Source: JAJEFO01 sp965209045 (GTDB lineage: Bacteria; Pseudomonadota; Alphaproteobacteria; Rhodobacterales; Rhodobacteraceae). From it: 64,000 nt of DNA. Location of the stretch: positions 1,860,001 to 1,924,000 of the forward strand of contig CBDBPW010000003.1 of NCBI GenBank assembly GCA_965209045.1. Reading direction: 5' to 3'. Below, piece after piece: positions 50,419-59,791 of this stretch; the first letter of the stretch is position 1, and each line of letters starts with the position of its first letter. A program made the translations under genes and the position numbers. A model generated the notes under the pieces. The model searched no databases and was not told the DNA's origin. It worked only from the letters and a program-made list of their open reading frames with translations.

Positions 50419-51969
50419 TCACGCCGGAGCATTCCCGCCCCACGCGGTCTCGACAAGGATCCGGTCACCCGCATCAAGCGCCGCACCGCTGACGAATCGG
50501 TGGTGCTCGCACTTGCCTGAGACCCTCAGAATATGCATGGAGTTCCGTCCCCCCGGCGGTGTGCCCGGTGCCGACCAGACCGGGATCCTTGCCCGTGTGT
50601 AACCGACCGAAAGGCTCGCCGGGCCCCTGAGTTCGTACTCGAGCGTCACGCCGCGCCCCCCGGCATGAATGCCTTCCAGGCGAGGCCGTTCACCAAGCGC
50701 CTTCTGCACGACAGTCAAGCCGTACCGCGCCTCGGCAACCTCGACCGGGCAGTTGAAAGTGTCGCCGTGGCTGATCGAGAACATCGCGTCCATGCCCGCG
50801 CGTTCCCCGGTCGCGCCCCAGCCCCCCATCTGCGGCTCGACCATGGTGTAGCGGCGCCCGGTATCAGGATGCCGGCCGGCGATGACAGTGCCGAAGATCG
50901 AGGAAAACGACCCGGCAGGCAGCCTGCCGGGCATCGCCTTCGCCATGCACTGCCAGAGCAGGTCGAAGAGCCGGATCCGGGTCTCGAAATAGTAGCCCTG
51001 CGGTGCAGTCGGGCCCGCGTGGAATATCGTGCCTTCTTCGGTCATGACCTCGAGCAGGGCGAAGGATCCCGCATTGGCAAAGCGGTCCGGGTCGCAGAGC
51101 GCCTTGAAGATCATCTGCGACGAGATGACCGCGCCATCGCGGCTGGTGTTGTATGGCGCTGCGAGCGCGCGTGGATTGCCGCGAAGATCGACCGCGAAGC
51201 GCTCGTCCGAGATCGAGATGGCGGCGCGCCAGCATGCGCCGTCATCCTGCTCCTCCTCGACCCCGAAACGCCCCTTGGGAAGCGCGCGCAAACCGGCAAG
51301 CGCACGGGCGCGCCCGGTCTCGAAGGACTCGGCGATCGAATGTTCGACGGCCTCGCGCCCGAACTTCGCGAAGAGCGCGAGGATCTGTCCCTCCGCCGTG
51401 TTGCTGGCCGCGACCTGCGCCCAGAGATCGCCATGCACGAATTCCGGAAGGCGCGAGTTGGTCTCGATGATGTCGAAGACTGCCTTGACCGGCTGTCCGC
51501 GCCTGAAGAGCCGGACAGCGGGAAGGCGCAGCCCCTCGGCGAAGATCTCGGACACGTCCGTCGCCATCGATCCGGGCACCTTGCCGCCGATGTCGCCCCA
51601 ATGGGCGATCGAGGCCGACCAGGCAACGCGCGCACCCTCAAAGAACACGGGCTTGGCAATCACCACGTCGTTCAGGTGCGTCACGCCGCCGTGGTTCGGG
51701 TCGTTCGTTACAAAGATATCGCCTTCCTCGATGGCATCGCCATGCCTCGCGACCAGGACTTTCACGGCCTTGTCCAGCACACCGACAAAGGTCGGAATCC
51801 CTGCCCCCGAACTGACAAGATTGCCTGCTGCGTCCGTCACGCCCGTGCCGACATCCAGCACCTCGTAGATGATCGGGCTCATCGCCGTCTTGCGAAGGAC
51901 GGCAAACATCTCTTCCGCCGCGTTCTCCAGCCCCGCCTGGATGACCGAAAGCGTGAAGGGGTCCGGCAT
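50419..51969 (-). CDS. hyuB: Hydantoinase/oxoprolinase B subunit, second copy
   Basis: 516 residues, HyuB family: M-F-A-V-L-R-K-T-A-M-S-P-I-I-Y-E-V, A-G-I-P-T-F-V-G-V-L-D, F-V-T-N-D-P-N-H-G-G-V-T-H and H-W-G-D-I-G-G. Clearly paralogous to the hyuB at 53879 but shorter by about 37 residues, with C-terminal G-R-G-V-T-L-E-Y. The ATG overlaps the M24 gene stop (TGATG). The last gene of the 13-gene operon. A second B subunit could give the A subunit another substrate range, or be non-catalytic. Confidence 0.88.
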   Translation of the reverse strand: MPDPFTLSVIQAGLENAAEEMFAVLRKTAMSPIIYEVLDVGTGVTDAAGNLVSSGAGIPTFVGVLDKAVKVLVARHGDAIEEGDIFVTNDPNHGGVTHLNDVVIAKPVFFEGARVAWSASIAHWGDIGGKVPGSMATDVSEIFAEGLRLPAVRLFRRGQPVKAVFDIIETNSRLPEFVHGDLWAQVAASNTAEGQILALFAKFGREAVEHSIAESFETGRARALAGLRALPKGRFGVEEEQDDGACWRAAISISDERFAVDLRGNPRALAAPYNTSRDGAVISSQMIFKALCDPDRFANAGSFALLEVMTEEGTIFHAGPTAPQGYYFETRIRLFDLLWQCMAKAMPGRLPAGSFSSIFGTVIAGRHPDTGRRYTMVEPQMGGWGATGERAGMDAMFSISHGDTFNCPVEVAEARYGLTVVQKALGERPRLEGIHAGGRGVTLEYELRGPASLSVGYTRARIPVWSAPGTPPGGRNSMHILRVSGKCEHHRFVSGAALDAGDRILVETAWGGNAPA

Positions 51970-53060
51970 CAGATCATTTTCGGATCACGCGGCAGTTCCG
52001 ACAGGATTTCCGGCCCGTCTTCGCGCAGGATCACGATTTCCTCAAGGCGGATGCCGAAACGGCCTGGCAGGTAGATGCCGGGCTCGATGGAAAAGACCAT
52101 GCCCGGCGCAAGCACCGTCTCCGAAACCGAGGTCAGGTAGGGCGGCTCGTGCACCTCGATGCCCAGGCCGTGACCTATGCGGTGCAGGAAATGGGGACCA
52201 TACCCGGCCTCCGTGATCACCCCGCGTGCCGCCGCGTCGACATCCTTCGCCCGCACGTCGGGCCGCGCGGCTGCCATTGCGGCCTGCACCGCGGCTTCGA
52301 CGATGGCGTGCACTTCGAGATATCCCTCGGGTGGCGTGCCCAGCACGGCCATGCGGGTGATGTCGCTGGACAGGCCGTCCAACCTCGCACCGATGTCCAT
52401 GACCACCGCGTCCCCGGTTCGCAGCACGGTTTCGCCGGTGTGGTGATGCGGCATGGCACCGTTGCCGCCAGCCCCGACGATGTTGAAGAGCGGCGATGCG
52501 CCAAGCGCGGAGAAACGCGCCCGGATGACATCGGCGACATCCAGCTCGGTCATGCCCGGCTTCATCGCGGCCCAGCCCGCCTGCATCGCCTGGTCGGCAA
52601 GCAGTGCGTTTCGCTTGAGCACGGCGTACTCGTCATCATCCTTCTGCATTCGCAACTGGCCGACCGTCGACGCCGTGAACTGTCGCTCCGCTCCCGGCAG
52701 CGCGTCCTGCACCAGTGCGGCAAAGTCAGCCCGCATGGTTTCGTCCAGCACGATTCGCGCGGCGGCGCCCACGCCTAGGTCCGCGACCAGCCGGCCGAAC
52801 GCCCCTTCCGGCCCGTCGGCGTCGGACCATTCGTGGAACGGCAGGCCGGTGCCGCGGCGCGATCCCTCCGCATTGAGCTCCGGCATCAGCAGGGCCGCAC
52901 TGCTGGCGCTGACACAGAGCAGGCACGGCCGCTCATCGGCATGGGGAGCGAAACCAAGAAGCCATTGCATGTGCGCCCCGGGCCCCAACACCGTCAGTCC
53001 AACGTCTTCCCGTGCCATCAACGCGCGAAGCGCCAAGATTCGTTCTTCCGTCTTCGGCAT
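51969..53060 (-). CDS. M24-family metallopeptidase (Xaa-Pro peptidase-like)
   Basis: 363 residues, creatinase/aminopeptidase P fold with an N-terminal non-catalytic domain. The five metal ligands are all present: V-M-D-I-G-A and S-S-D-I-T-R (two Asp), H-R-I-G-H-G-L-G (His), S-I-E-P-G-I-Y (Glu) and R-L-E-E-I (Glu). Could cleave N-carbamoyl or dipeptide products, or be creatinase-like on a related amidine; the operon favours a cyclic-amide pathway role. Three bp after the racemase gene. Confidence 0.88.
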   Translation of the reverse strand: MPKTEERILALRALMAREDVGLTVLGPGAHMQWLLGFAPHADERPCLLCVSASSAALLMPELNAEGSRRGTGLPFHEWSDADGPEGAFGRLVADLGVGAAARIVLDETMRADFAALVQDALPGAERQFTASTVGQLRMQKDDDEYAVLKRNALLADQAMQAGWAAMKPGMTELDVADVIRARFSALGASPLFNIVGAGGNGAMPHHHTGETVLRTGDAVVMDIGARLDGLSSDITRMAVLGTPPEGYLEVHAIVEAAVQAAMAAARPDVRAKDVDAAARGVITEAGYGPHFLHRIGHGLGIEVHEPPYLTSVSETVLAPGMVFSIEPGIYLPGRFGIRLEEIVILREDGPEILSELPRDPKMI

Positions 53061-53063
53061 GCC

Positions 53064-53867
53064 TCACTCCAATCCTGCCGGCACCACTATGCGTCCGCCG
53101 AACGCCTCGCCTTGGTCGAAACTGCCGATTTCGGCAATCTCTGCTTCAGGCGGCGCCTCGCAGGACCAGCGGCGCGAAGGGCGCCAGCCGCAATCGCGTT
53201 TCAGAATGGCACCGTATTCCGCCCGTTTCAGCGCCGCAATGGACGGGTCGATGACGGGAACGCCTAGCTTGCGCTCCAGTTCCGCAAAGAACCCGACCTC
53301 CATGGTGCAGCCGAGGATCAGCGCTTCGGCGTAGTCCTCTTCGACCGCCCTGCGCCCGGCTTCGATCAGCATGCGCTCGGTGCGGGCATGATCCTCCTGG
53401 AACTCCGTCACGCCCAGCTCGACATGGTAGAATCCGGCGAGCCGGTCGCGATGACCGAGCGAATGGACCGTTGCCTGCATCTGGTCCACCCATTTCCGCC
53501 GCCCGACAATCACGCCGAACCGGTTGCAGAGGCTTGCAGCGATCTCGCAAGACGCGGCGCAAGGCGCGGTCACCACCATCTCGCCGGAAATCTCGCGGGC
53601 CTCGGCCAGCGCGGTGTCATAGAAGCAGCCTATGGCCAAGGCGTCGAAGCCCTCCAGCGCAGCCTTCCGCGCGGCCCGGATGATGCCGCCGGTGACCATG
53701 CCCTCGTAGCTCCGGTACTCGATATGACTGAAGGCGCCCACGTCGTCGGGAAGCGAAGTGACATGCACCTCGGTTCCTTCCAGCTTGTAGTCCCGCGCCA
53801 TCTCGGCAAAGAGCTCGTCATGCCCTGCACGATGCGCGACGGGGCTTAGATACATGATCCTGACCAT
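53064..53867 (-). CDS. Asp/Glu/hydantoin racemase-family protein
   Basis: 267 residues. Two catalytic-type cysteines sit in symmetric motifs: L-A-I-G-C-F-Y-D-T and I-L-G-C-T-M-E-V-G. V-T-A-P-C-A-A-S-C lies between, with an extra pair of Cys. The family interconverts stereochemistry at carbons next to carboxylates or in hydantoin rings. In this operon hydantoin racemase is the likely role, supplying both enantiomers to HyuA/HyuB. Twelve nt after the main hyuB. Confidence 0.82.
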   Translation of the reverse strand: MVRIMYLSPVAHRAGHDELFAEMARDYKLEGTEVHVTSLPDDVGAFSHIEYRSYEGMVTGGIIRAARKAALEGFDALAIGCFYDTALAEAREISGEMVVTAPCAASCEIAASLCNRFGVIVGRRKWVDQMQATVHSLGHRDRLAGFYHVELGVTEFQEDHARTERMLIEAGRRAVEEDYAEALILGCTMEVGFFAELERKLGVPVIDPSIAALKRAEYGAILKRDCGWRPSRRWSCEAPPEAEIAEIGSFDQGEAFGGRIVVPAGLE

Positions 53868-53878
53868 TCTTCCCTCCT

Positions 53879-55540
53879 TCAGATCGTGACACCGTACACC
53901 TCGGCCGCCCGTTCGGCCGACAGCAGGCCGTTCTTGACATCCTCACGCACGCTCGCGGCATCGCGATCCTTTGGATCGCCGTAGCCGCCACCGCTGGCGG
54001 TCACGATGCGGATCACGTCATCGGTGTTGACCGGCAGGCCCGACACGAAGGAGTACACCTCCTGGCTTCCGTCGGTCTTGAACACCTCGACGTAGTTTCC
54101 CGACCCTTCCAAGCCGCCTTCGAGCGCCCAAGGCTTGATGCGCGACCGCGTGTAGCCAGCGGTCAGAAAGCCGTCGTTCGTGCGGATCCGGTATTCGAGC
54201 CGCAGCCCCCTTCCCCCGGTGTACTTTCCTTCGCCACCCGGCTCGGTGTTCAGTTCCATCCGGTCGACGAACAATCCGTTGCGACTCTCGGATATTTCGG
54301 CGGGCGTGTTGTAGGTCTCGCCGTGGAAGCCCGAGAAGACGCACGGATTGCCGTCGCGCCCCTCCCAGGCGCCCCAACCGCCGAGCTGCGGCTCGATGAT
54401 GGTGTATTGCCGCCCCGTATCGGGGTGAATGCCACCGACGAAGGTGCCGCAGATGGAAGAGAAGTGGCCTGCCGGCAGGCGTTCAGGCACGTGCGGCGCC
54501 AGGCAGCGCCAGATCAGGTCATAAACCCTGACCTCGGTCTCGAAATAGAATCCGATGGCGGAAGGCTCGCGCGCGTGGAACACCGAGCCTTCTCGGGTCA
54601 GGACCTTGAGCGGCCGGAACGACCCGTCGTTTGCAGGCGTGTCCGGATCCGTAAGCGACTTGAACACCATCTGGGCACAGACCACGGTACCGTCGCGGCT
54701 GGTGTTGGTCGGGCCCGGGTCCTGATCGGGGTTGTCGCGCAGGTCGACGATGAACTCGTCATCCGAGATCGTGATCCTGACGTTGAAGACCCTCCCGTCG
54801 TCCTGCTCCTCGCTGAGCTTGAACGTGCCCTTGGGCAACTTGCCGAGCTCGGCCCGGGCGGTGGCTTCTCCGAAGGCCGCGAAACTCTCCATTGCGGCGC
54901 TGAACGTCGTCACGCCATACTTCAAGGCCAGGTCCTCAAGCCGCCGTGCGCCGATGCGGACCGAGGCGATGGCAGCCCAGACGTCGCCCAAGAGAAAGTC
55001 GGGCATGCGTGAATTGACGGTGATGATGGCCATCACGGCCTCGTCGGTCTCACCGCCGCAAATCAGCTTGACGCCCGGCAGACGCAGTCCTTCCTGGAAT
55101 ATTTCGGTCGCCTCGCCACTCAGCGAACCCGGAGCCATTCCGCCGACATCGGAATTGTGCGCGATGTTCGCGGTCCAGGCGATCAATTCGCCCCCGGCAA
55201 AGACCGGCATGGCCAGCACGAGATCGTTCAGGTGGGTGACGCCGCCGTGATAGGGATCGTTGGTGATGAACACGTCGCCCGGCTGGATGTCGCCGGGCTT
55301 GTCGAACTTCCGGAGCAGCGTCTGGACAGACTTGTCGAGCACGCCGACGAATGCGGGGATGCCGGCCCCTGACGAGGCGATGCGTCCATCGGCATCGGTG
55401 ATGCCGGTACCCATGTCGAGCACCTCGTAGATGATGCTGGACATCGCCGTCTTGCGCATCGCCGCGAACATTTCGTCTGCAGCGGCTTGCAGCGAGTTCT
55501 GGATTATCTCGAGCGTGATCGGATCGTTTGCCTGAGTCAT
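53879..55540 (-). CDS. hyuB: Hydantoinase/oxoprolinase B subunit
   Basis: 553 residues. HyuB family with M-F-A-A-M-R-K-T-A-M-S-S-I-I-Y-E-V, F-I-T-N-D-P-Y-H-G-G-V-T-H and N-S-D-V-G-G-M-A-P. The start at 55540 (M-T-Q-A-N-D) has GAGGG upstream; the longer frame from 55603 overlaps hyuA. With HyuA it forms the ATP-dependent ring-opening complex for hydantoins, oxoproline or similar lactams. Confidence 0.9.
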   Translation of the reverse strand: MTQANDPITLEIIQNSLQAAADEMFAAMRKTAMSSIIYEVLDMGTGITDADGRIASSGAGIPAFVGVLDKSVQTLLRKFDKPGDIQPGDVFITNDPYHGGVTHLNDLVLAMPVFAGGELIAWTANIAHNSDVGGMAPGSLSGEATEIFQEGLRLPGVKLICGGETDEAVMAIITVNSRMPDFLLGDVWAAIASVRIGARRLEDLALKYGVTTFSAAMESFAAFGEATARAELGKLPKGTFKLSEEQDDGRVFNVRITISDDEFIVDLRDNPDQDPGPTNTSRDGTVVCAQMVFKSLTDPDTPANDGSFRPLKVLTREGSVFHAREPSAIGFYFETEVRVYDLIWRCLAPHVPERLPAGHFSSICGTFVGGIHPDTGRQYTIIEPQLGGWGAWEGRDGNPCVFSGFHGETYNTPAEISESRNGLFVDRMELNTEPGGEGKYTGGRGLRLEYRIRTNDGFLTAGYTRSRIKPWALEGGLEGSGNYVEVFKTDGSQEVYSFVSGLPVNTDDVIRIVTASGGGYGDPKDRDAASVREDVKNGLLSAERAAEVYGVTI

Positions 55541-55550
55541 CACCGTACCC

Positions 55551-57626
55551 TCAGTCATGAATCGTGATGTGAATGTTGCGAAAGGCGTCGACTTCGACCG
55601 CATTGCCGGGATGGATCACCGCGGTGGCGCCGCTGTCCTCGACAATGGCCGGGCCCTCGAATGACATGCCGGCGCGCAACGCCTCGCCGTCATAGATCGT
55701 GGCCTCGTGCCTGCCTTCCAGCGCATAGTCGACCATGCGTCGCCCCTTGACTGCGTCCGAGGCGTCGGAACCGCCGATTGGCTCAGGGTGCATCTCGAGC
55801 TTGCCGACCTCGGCCTTTGCCACGAGGTGGATGCCCACCATCTCGACGGGAGCGTCCAGCCTATAGGTGTATTCGCGCTCGTAGGTCTTGTGGAAGTCCT
55901 CGGCGATGTCCGCGAGGCTCTCGTCGGAAATCGCGCCCTCCGGGAGCAGCACCTCGGTCGTGTGCTCCTGGTTCTGGTAGCGGAACTTGCTGTAGCGCAG
56001 GAACGTGATCCGGTCCGCGCCGACGCCTTCTTCCGCGAAGGTCGCCAGCGCCTTGGCTTCCGCCTCGGCGAACGTGCTCTCGATATCGTCGCCGGCACCT
56101 TCGACCAGTTCGACAAGATGCGTCACGAACTGGTCCCGGCGCAGGTCCGACATCATCATGCCCCAAGCGGAGAAGACGCTTGCGGCGGCGGGCACGACAA
56201 CCTTCCTTACCTGCAGTTCCTGGCCCAACGCCACCGCATGCATCGCGCCGCCACCGCCGAATGCCACCAGCGTGAAGTCCCGCGTGTCGAAGCCCCGGTT
56301 CAGCGACACCAGCTTCAGCGCATTGACCATGTTGTTGTTCGCTATGCGTATGATGCCTTCGGCCGCCTGGTTGGGCCCGACACCGAGCTTCGCGCCAAGC
56401 GACCTGATCGACCTTTCGACGGCGTCCATGTCCGCCTGTATCGCGCCGCCGCAAAAGTACTCGCGGTTGATCCGGCCGAGCCAGAGGTTGGCGTCGGTCG
56501 TCGTCGCCTCGGTTCCGCCCTTGCCGTAGGCCGCCGGGCCGGGCAACGCGCCGGCCGATTGCGGCCCGACGTGAAGCTTGCCGAAATCGTCAACCCAGGC
56601 AATGGAGCCGCCGCCATTGCCAATCTCGACCAGATCGACCACCGGCACCATGATCGGGTATCCGGCCGACTTGCGGCTGCGCTCGATCCAGTAATCCGTC
56701 ATGATCCGGACCTCGCCGTTCTCGATCAGCGAGCACTTCGCGGTGGTTCCGCCGATGTCGAGTGCCAGCACGTTCGGCTCGCCGATCAGCCGGCCCAGTT
56801 CCGCCGCGCCCCAGAATCCCGAAGCCGGTCCGCTCTCGACCATCGCGATCGGCGTGCGCGAGGTGGCATCAAGCGAGTCGATGCCGCAGTTCGACTGCAT
56901 GATGTAGGGCCGGCCGCCGAAGCCCCGCGACGCGAGCCCGTCGCCAAGCCTGCGGAGATAGCGCGCTGCCACGGGCTGGACGTAGGCCGACAGAACGGTG
57001 GTGTTCGTCCGCTCGTACTCCCGCCATTCGCGTGTGATCTGGTGCGAGGAGACGACCGAGACCTCGGGCCAGAGACGCTGCACCTCGGCCAGCGCGGCCT
57101 CTTCGTGGGCGGTGTTGGCGTAGGAATGAAGGAAGCTGATCGCCACTGCCTCGACCCCCTCTGCACGAAACGTGCCGAGGATCGCAGACAGCCCCGAGAG
57201 ATCGAGCGGCGTGCGCTCCGTGCCGGTATAGGTCATCCGGCCCGGCAGCTCCGCCCGCAGGTGACGCGGTACGAACGGCACCGGCTTTTCGTAGTGCAGG
57301 TTGAAGAAGTCCGGCCGGTTGCCGCGCGCGATTTCCAGCGTGTCCCGAAAGCCCTCGGTGGTGACCAGTCCCACCTTCACGCCCTTGCGCTCGGTTAGCG
57401 CATTGATGACGACGGTAGTGCCGTGCGCCAGGAAGTCGACTCCCGACGGATCGATCCCGCCCCTTTCCAGAACGTCCAGCACGCCCTTCTCGAAGTCCGG
57501 CGGCGTGGTGTCGGACTTGGCCGTCACGATCCGGCTGTCGCCGGTGTCCTGATCGGTCTCGAAACAGACAAGATCGGTGAACGTGCCACCGACATCCGTG
57601 GCCACGCGACGGGTGATCCTACCCAT
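55551..57626 (-). CDS. hyuA: Hydantoinase/oxoprolinase A subunit, ATP-dependent
   Basis: 691 residues. ASKHA-type nucleotide sites: T-D-V-G-G-T-F-T-D-L near residue 10 and A-L-D-I-G-G-T-T-A-K in the middle, with G-A-A/G-G-G-A-M-H-A-type G-G-G-G-A-M-H-A and H-G-T-T-V-V-I-N-A. Supplies ATP hydrolysis for cyclic-amide opening with HyuB. Overlaps the GAF gene by 8 nt. Confidence 0.92.
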   Translation of the reverse strand: MGRITRRVATDVGGTFTDLVCFETDQDTGDSRIVTAKSDTTPPDFEKGVLDVLERGGIDPSGVDFLAHGTTVVINALTERKGVKVGLVTTEGFRDTLEIARGNRPDFFNLHYEKPVPFVPRHLRAELPGRMTYTGTERTPLDLSGLSAILGTFRAEGVEAVAISFLHSYANTAHEEAALAEVQRLWPEVSVVSSHQITREWREYERTNTTVLSAYVQPVAARYLRRLGDGLASRGFGGRPYIMQSNCGIDSLDATSRTPIAMVESGPASGFWGAAELGRLIGEPNVLALDIGGTTAKCSLIENGEVRIMTDYWIERSRKSAGYPIMVPVVDLVEIGNGGGSIAWVDDFGKLHVGPQSAGALPGPAAYGKGGTEATTTDANLWLGRINREYFCGGAIQADMDAVERSIRSLGAKLGVGPNQAAEGIIRIANNNMVNALKLVSLNRGFDTRDFTLVAFGGGGAMHAVALGQELQVRKVVVPAAASVFSAWGMMMSDLRRDQFVTHLVELVEGAGDDIESTFAEAEAKALATFAEEGVGADRITFLRYSKFRYQNQEHTTEVLLPEGAISDESLADIAEDFHKTYEREYTYRLDAPVEMVGIHLVAKAEVGKLEMHPEPIGGSDASDAVKGRRMVDYALEGRHEATIYDGEALRAGMSFEGPAIVEDSGATAVIHPGNAVEVDAFRNIHITIHD

Positions 57627-58119
57627 TGGCGCCTCCTCCTTCGTTCCTGGTGCTTTCCGCCATCAGGAAGGCAAGTGCCCCGGCGGGTTTCAGCGATCGG
57701 GCCGCGGCAACGCGTTCAGGCGTGTAGTGCCCCGCCTCGTGCAGGCAGTTCAACGTGCCGCGCAGCCGGCCTCGGATCACGACGGGCAGGTTCAGGCAGC
57801 TTTCGCATCCGAGTGAACGGATCAGCGCGTGGTCCGCGAAGACCTCCGCGATCTCTTCGAAGCTGTTCGCGACGAAGATCTCGTGCCGATCGTCCACGAT
57901 TTCGGACCAACGGTTCTGCATGCGCGGCTTTTCCCCCTGCAGCGGATATGCGTCCGGCATGTTGGTGTAGCTCCGCCAGGCAACGTCTCGATCGTGATCG
58001 ATCTCCATCAGCGTGAAGAGCTTGACGCCGATCGTCCGGTCGACCAGTCGCTCCAACGCCCGATAGGTCGTGCGCGGCTGGTCCCGCCCGGTGGCGAGGG
58101 CATCTGCGATCTCCATCAT
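57619..58119 (-). CDS. GAF-domain protein
   Basis: 166 residues, essentially one GAF domain: L-F-T-L-M-E-I-D-H-D near residue 35, then F-V-A-N-S-F-E-E-I-A, S-L-G-C-E-S-C-L-N-L-P-V and G-T-L-N-C-L-H. Two nearby Cys (C-E-S-C) might sense or coordinate something. No output domain is attached. Set between the ABC transporter and hyuA with overlaps at both ends, so it is expressed in step with them; a small-ligand sensor or enzyme accessory role is inferred. Confidence 0.8.
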   Translation of the reverse strand: MMEIADALATGRDQPRTTYRALERLVDRTIGVKLFTLMEIDHDRDVAWRSYTNMPDAYPLQGEKPRMQNRWSEIVDDRHEIFVANSFEEIAEVFADHALIRSLGCESCLNLPVVIRGRLRGTLNCLHEAGHYTPERVAAARSLKPAGALAFLMAESTRNEGGGANG

Positions 58120-58922
58120 GCGGGCAGTCCTCCGGACAGTGACTCTCTCAGCTTCAGCTCGTCATCGGCAATCACTGGTACCGCGCCAATCAGCTGGCGG
58201 GTATAGTCAACTTGCGGATCCTCGAAGATCACCCGGGTCTCCGCGCATTCAACCAGCTTCCCCGCGCTAAACACGGCGACGCGGTCTGCGACGTTGCGCA
58301 CGACGGAGAGGTCATGCGTGATGAAGACATAGCTGAGGCCCTTCAGTCGCCTCAGGTCCTCAAGAAGGCGAAGCACGCGCGCCTGCACCAGGACATCGAG
58401 AGCGGAAGTGGGCTCGTCAAGGATCACCAGCCGGGACTGGCAGGCGAGCGCACGGGCTATGGCAACGCGCTGGCACTGGCCACCCGACAAGGCCGCCGGC
58501 GGACGCCGACGGAAATGTCCCGGCAGACCGACCTCTTCCAGCGCATCCTCGACAAGGCGCCAGCGATCGGAACGCGCGCCAATGCCGAAGACGTCGAGAC
58601 CGAGCCGGATTGACGACCCTACCGACCGCTTGGGATTCAGTGACGAGAGCGGGTTCTGCTGGACCAACTGGATCGCGCTGCGATGTTCCAGCGTCCGGCG
58701 GAGGGGCAGGCCCTTGCCGTCGAACCAGATCTCGCCCGATGACTGGCCGAACACGCCGAGGATCATGTTGGCGAGCGTGGTCTTGCCCGACCCGCTCTCG
58801 CCCACCACGGCCAGGCACTCGCCCTGCGCCACGTCAAAGCTCACGTCGCGAACGGCATGCACGGCTCGGGGTCCCGCCCCGAAAGTCTTGCTGACATGCC
58901 TGAGCGACAGAAGCGAGGTCAT
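58116..58922 (-). CDS. Peptide-type ABC transporter ATPase, DppF/OppF-like
   Basis: 268 residues. Walker A G-E-S-G-S-G-K-T-T, signature L-S-G-G-Q-C-Q-R-V, Walker B L-V-I-L-D-E-P-T-S-A-L-D, and an Opp-type C-terminal extension V-D-Y-T-R-Q-L-I-G-A. Second ATPase of a heterodimeric pair. ATGA-type overlaps with both neighbours. Confidence 0.92.
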   Translation of the reverse strand: MTSLLSLRHVSKTFGAGPRAVHAVRDVSFDVAQGECLAVVGESGSGKTTLANMILGVFGQSSGEIWFDGKGLPLRRTLEHRSAIQLVQQNPLSSLNPKRSVGSSIRLGLDVFGIGARSDRWRLVEDALEEVGLPGHFRRRPPAALSGGQCQRVAIARALACQSRLVILDEPTSALDVLVQARVLRLLEDLRRLKGLSYVFITHDLSVVRNVADRVAVFSAGKLVECAETRVIFEDPQVDYTRQLIGAVPVIADDELKLRESLSGGLPA

Positions 58923-59791
58923 CCCGTGCCCCCCTCATGCACCACCATCGGATCCAGAAAAGCCGACTCGCTGTCGTTCAGATCCGGAAGGCCGCCGCCA
59001 GTGATGCGCGGCACCGCAGCCATCAGCGCACGGGTATAGGCATGGCCAGGGTCCTCGAAAATCGCCGGGGTGGGCCCCTGCTCGACGATGCGCCCGCGAT
59101 AGATCACGAAGACCCGGTCGGCAAATTCCCGCACCACCCCCAGATTGTGCGAAATGAAGAGGACGGCGGTGCCGCTCCGCTCGACCAGATCGTGCATCAG
59201 CTTCAAGGTCCGCGCCTGCACGGTCACGTCAAGCGCCGTGCCCGGCTCGTCGGCAATGAGGAGCGAAGGATGGTTGGCAAGCGCCATTGCGATGACGACC
59301 CGCTGGTTCATGCCGCCCGAAAGCTGGAACGGATAGGCGCCGAGCACCCGGGCATGGTCGTGGATCGAGACCGACTGCAGAAGCGTGCCCGCCCGCTCGT
59401 CTGCAGCCTCGCGCGAGAGTTTCGGGTCGCGCCGGCGCAGCACCTCCGTGAACTGGGTTCCGATGGTGAAGACCGGGTTCAGCGACGAGGTCGGGTCCTG
59501 GAAGATCATCGAGATCGACGTGCCGCGAAGCGCTTGCCACTGGCGGGGGCTCAGCCGGTTCAGGTCCGCGCCTTCGAAGAAGAGCCCGCCCTCGACCCGC
59601 GCGGAAGGCAGCTCCTGCAAGAGGCCGAGCACGATCCTCGCAGTCACGGACTTGCCAGACCCGCTCTCGCCAACCAGCGCCACGCGCTCGCCCGCGCGGA
59701 TGTTGAGCGAAATGCCGTGCAGCACTTCCGACGTGCCGGAGTAGCCCCGAAATCGCAGGAAAAGGTCGCGGACTTCAAGAACGTCGCTCAC
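58919..59791 (-). CDS. Peptide-type ABC transporter ATPase, DppD/OppD-like
   Basis: 290 residues. Walker A G-E-S-G-S-G-K-S-V, signature L-S-G-G-M-N-Q-R-V, Walker B L-I-A-D-E-P-G-T-A-L-D (Gly where most have Thr/Pro spacing intact), and H-N-L-G-V-V. The C-terminal H-A-Y-T-R-A-L-M-A-A-V-P is the oligopeptide-ABC tail. Pairs with the DppF-like gene downstream. Confidence 0.92.
   Translation of the reverse strand: MSDVLEVRDLFLRFRGYSGTSEVLHGISLNIRAGERVALVGESGSGKSVTARIVLGLLQELPSARVEGGLFFEGADLNRLSPRQWQALRGTSISMIFQDPTSSLNPVFTIGTQFTEVLRRRDPKLSREAADERAGTLLQSVSIHDHARVLGAYPFQLSGGMNQRVVIAMALANHPSLLIADEPGTALDVTVQARTLKLMHDLVERSGTAVLFISHNLGVVREFADRVFVIYRGRIVEQGPTPAIFEDPGHAYTRALMAAVPRITGGGLPDLNDSESAFLDPMVVHEGGTG

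Noticed and set aside
55707..57398. 563-residue plus-strand frame opposite hyuA
   Set aside because: Antisense to the well-supported hyuA with its nucleotide-binding motifs; the translation has no recognisable domain.
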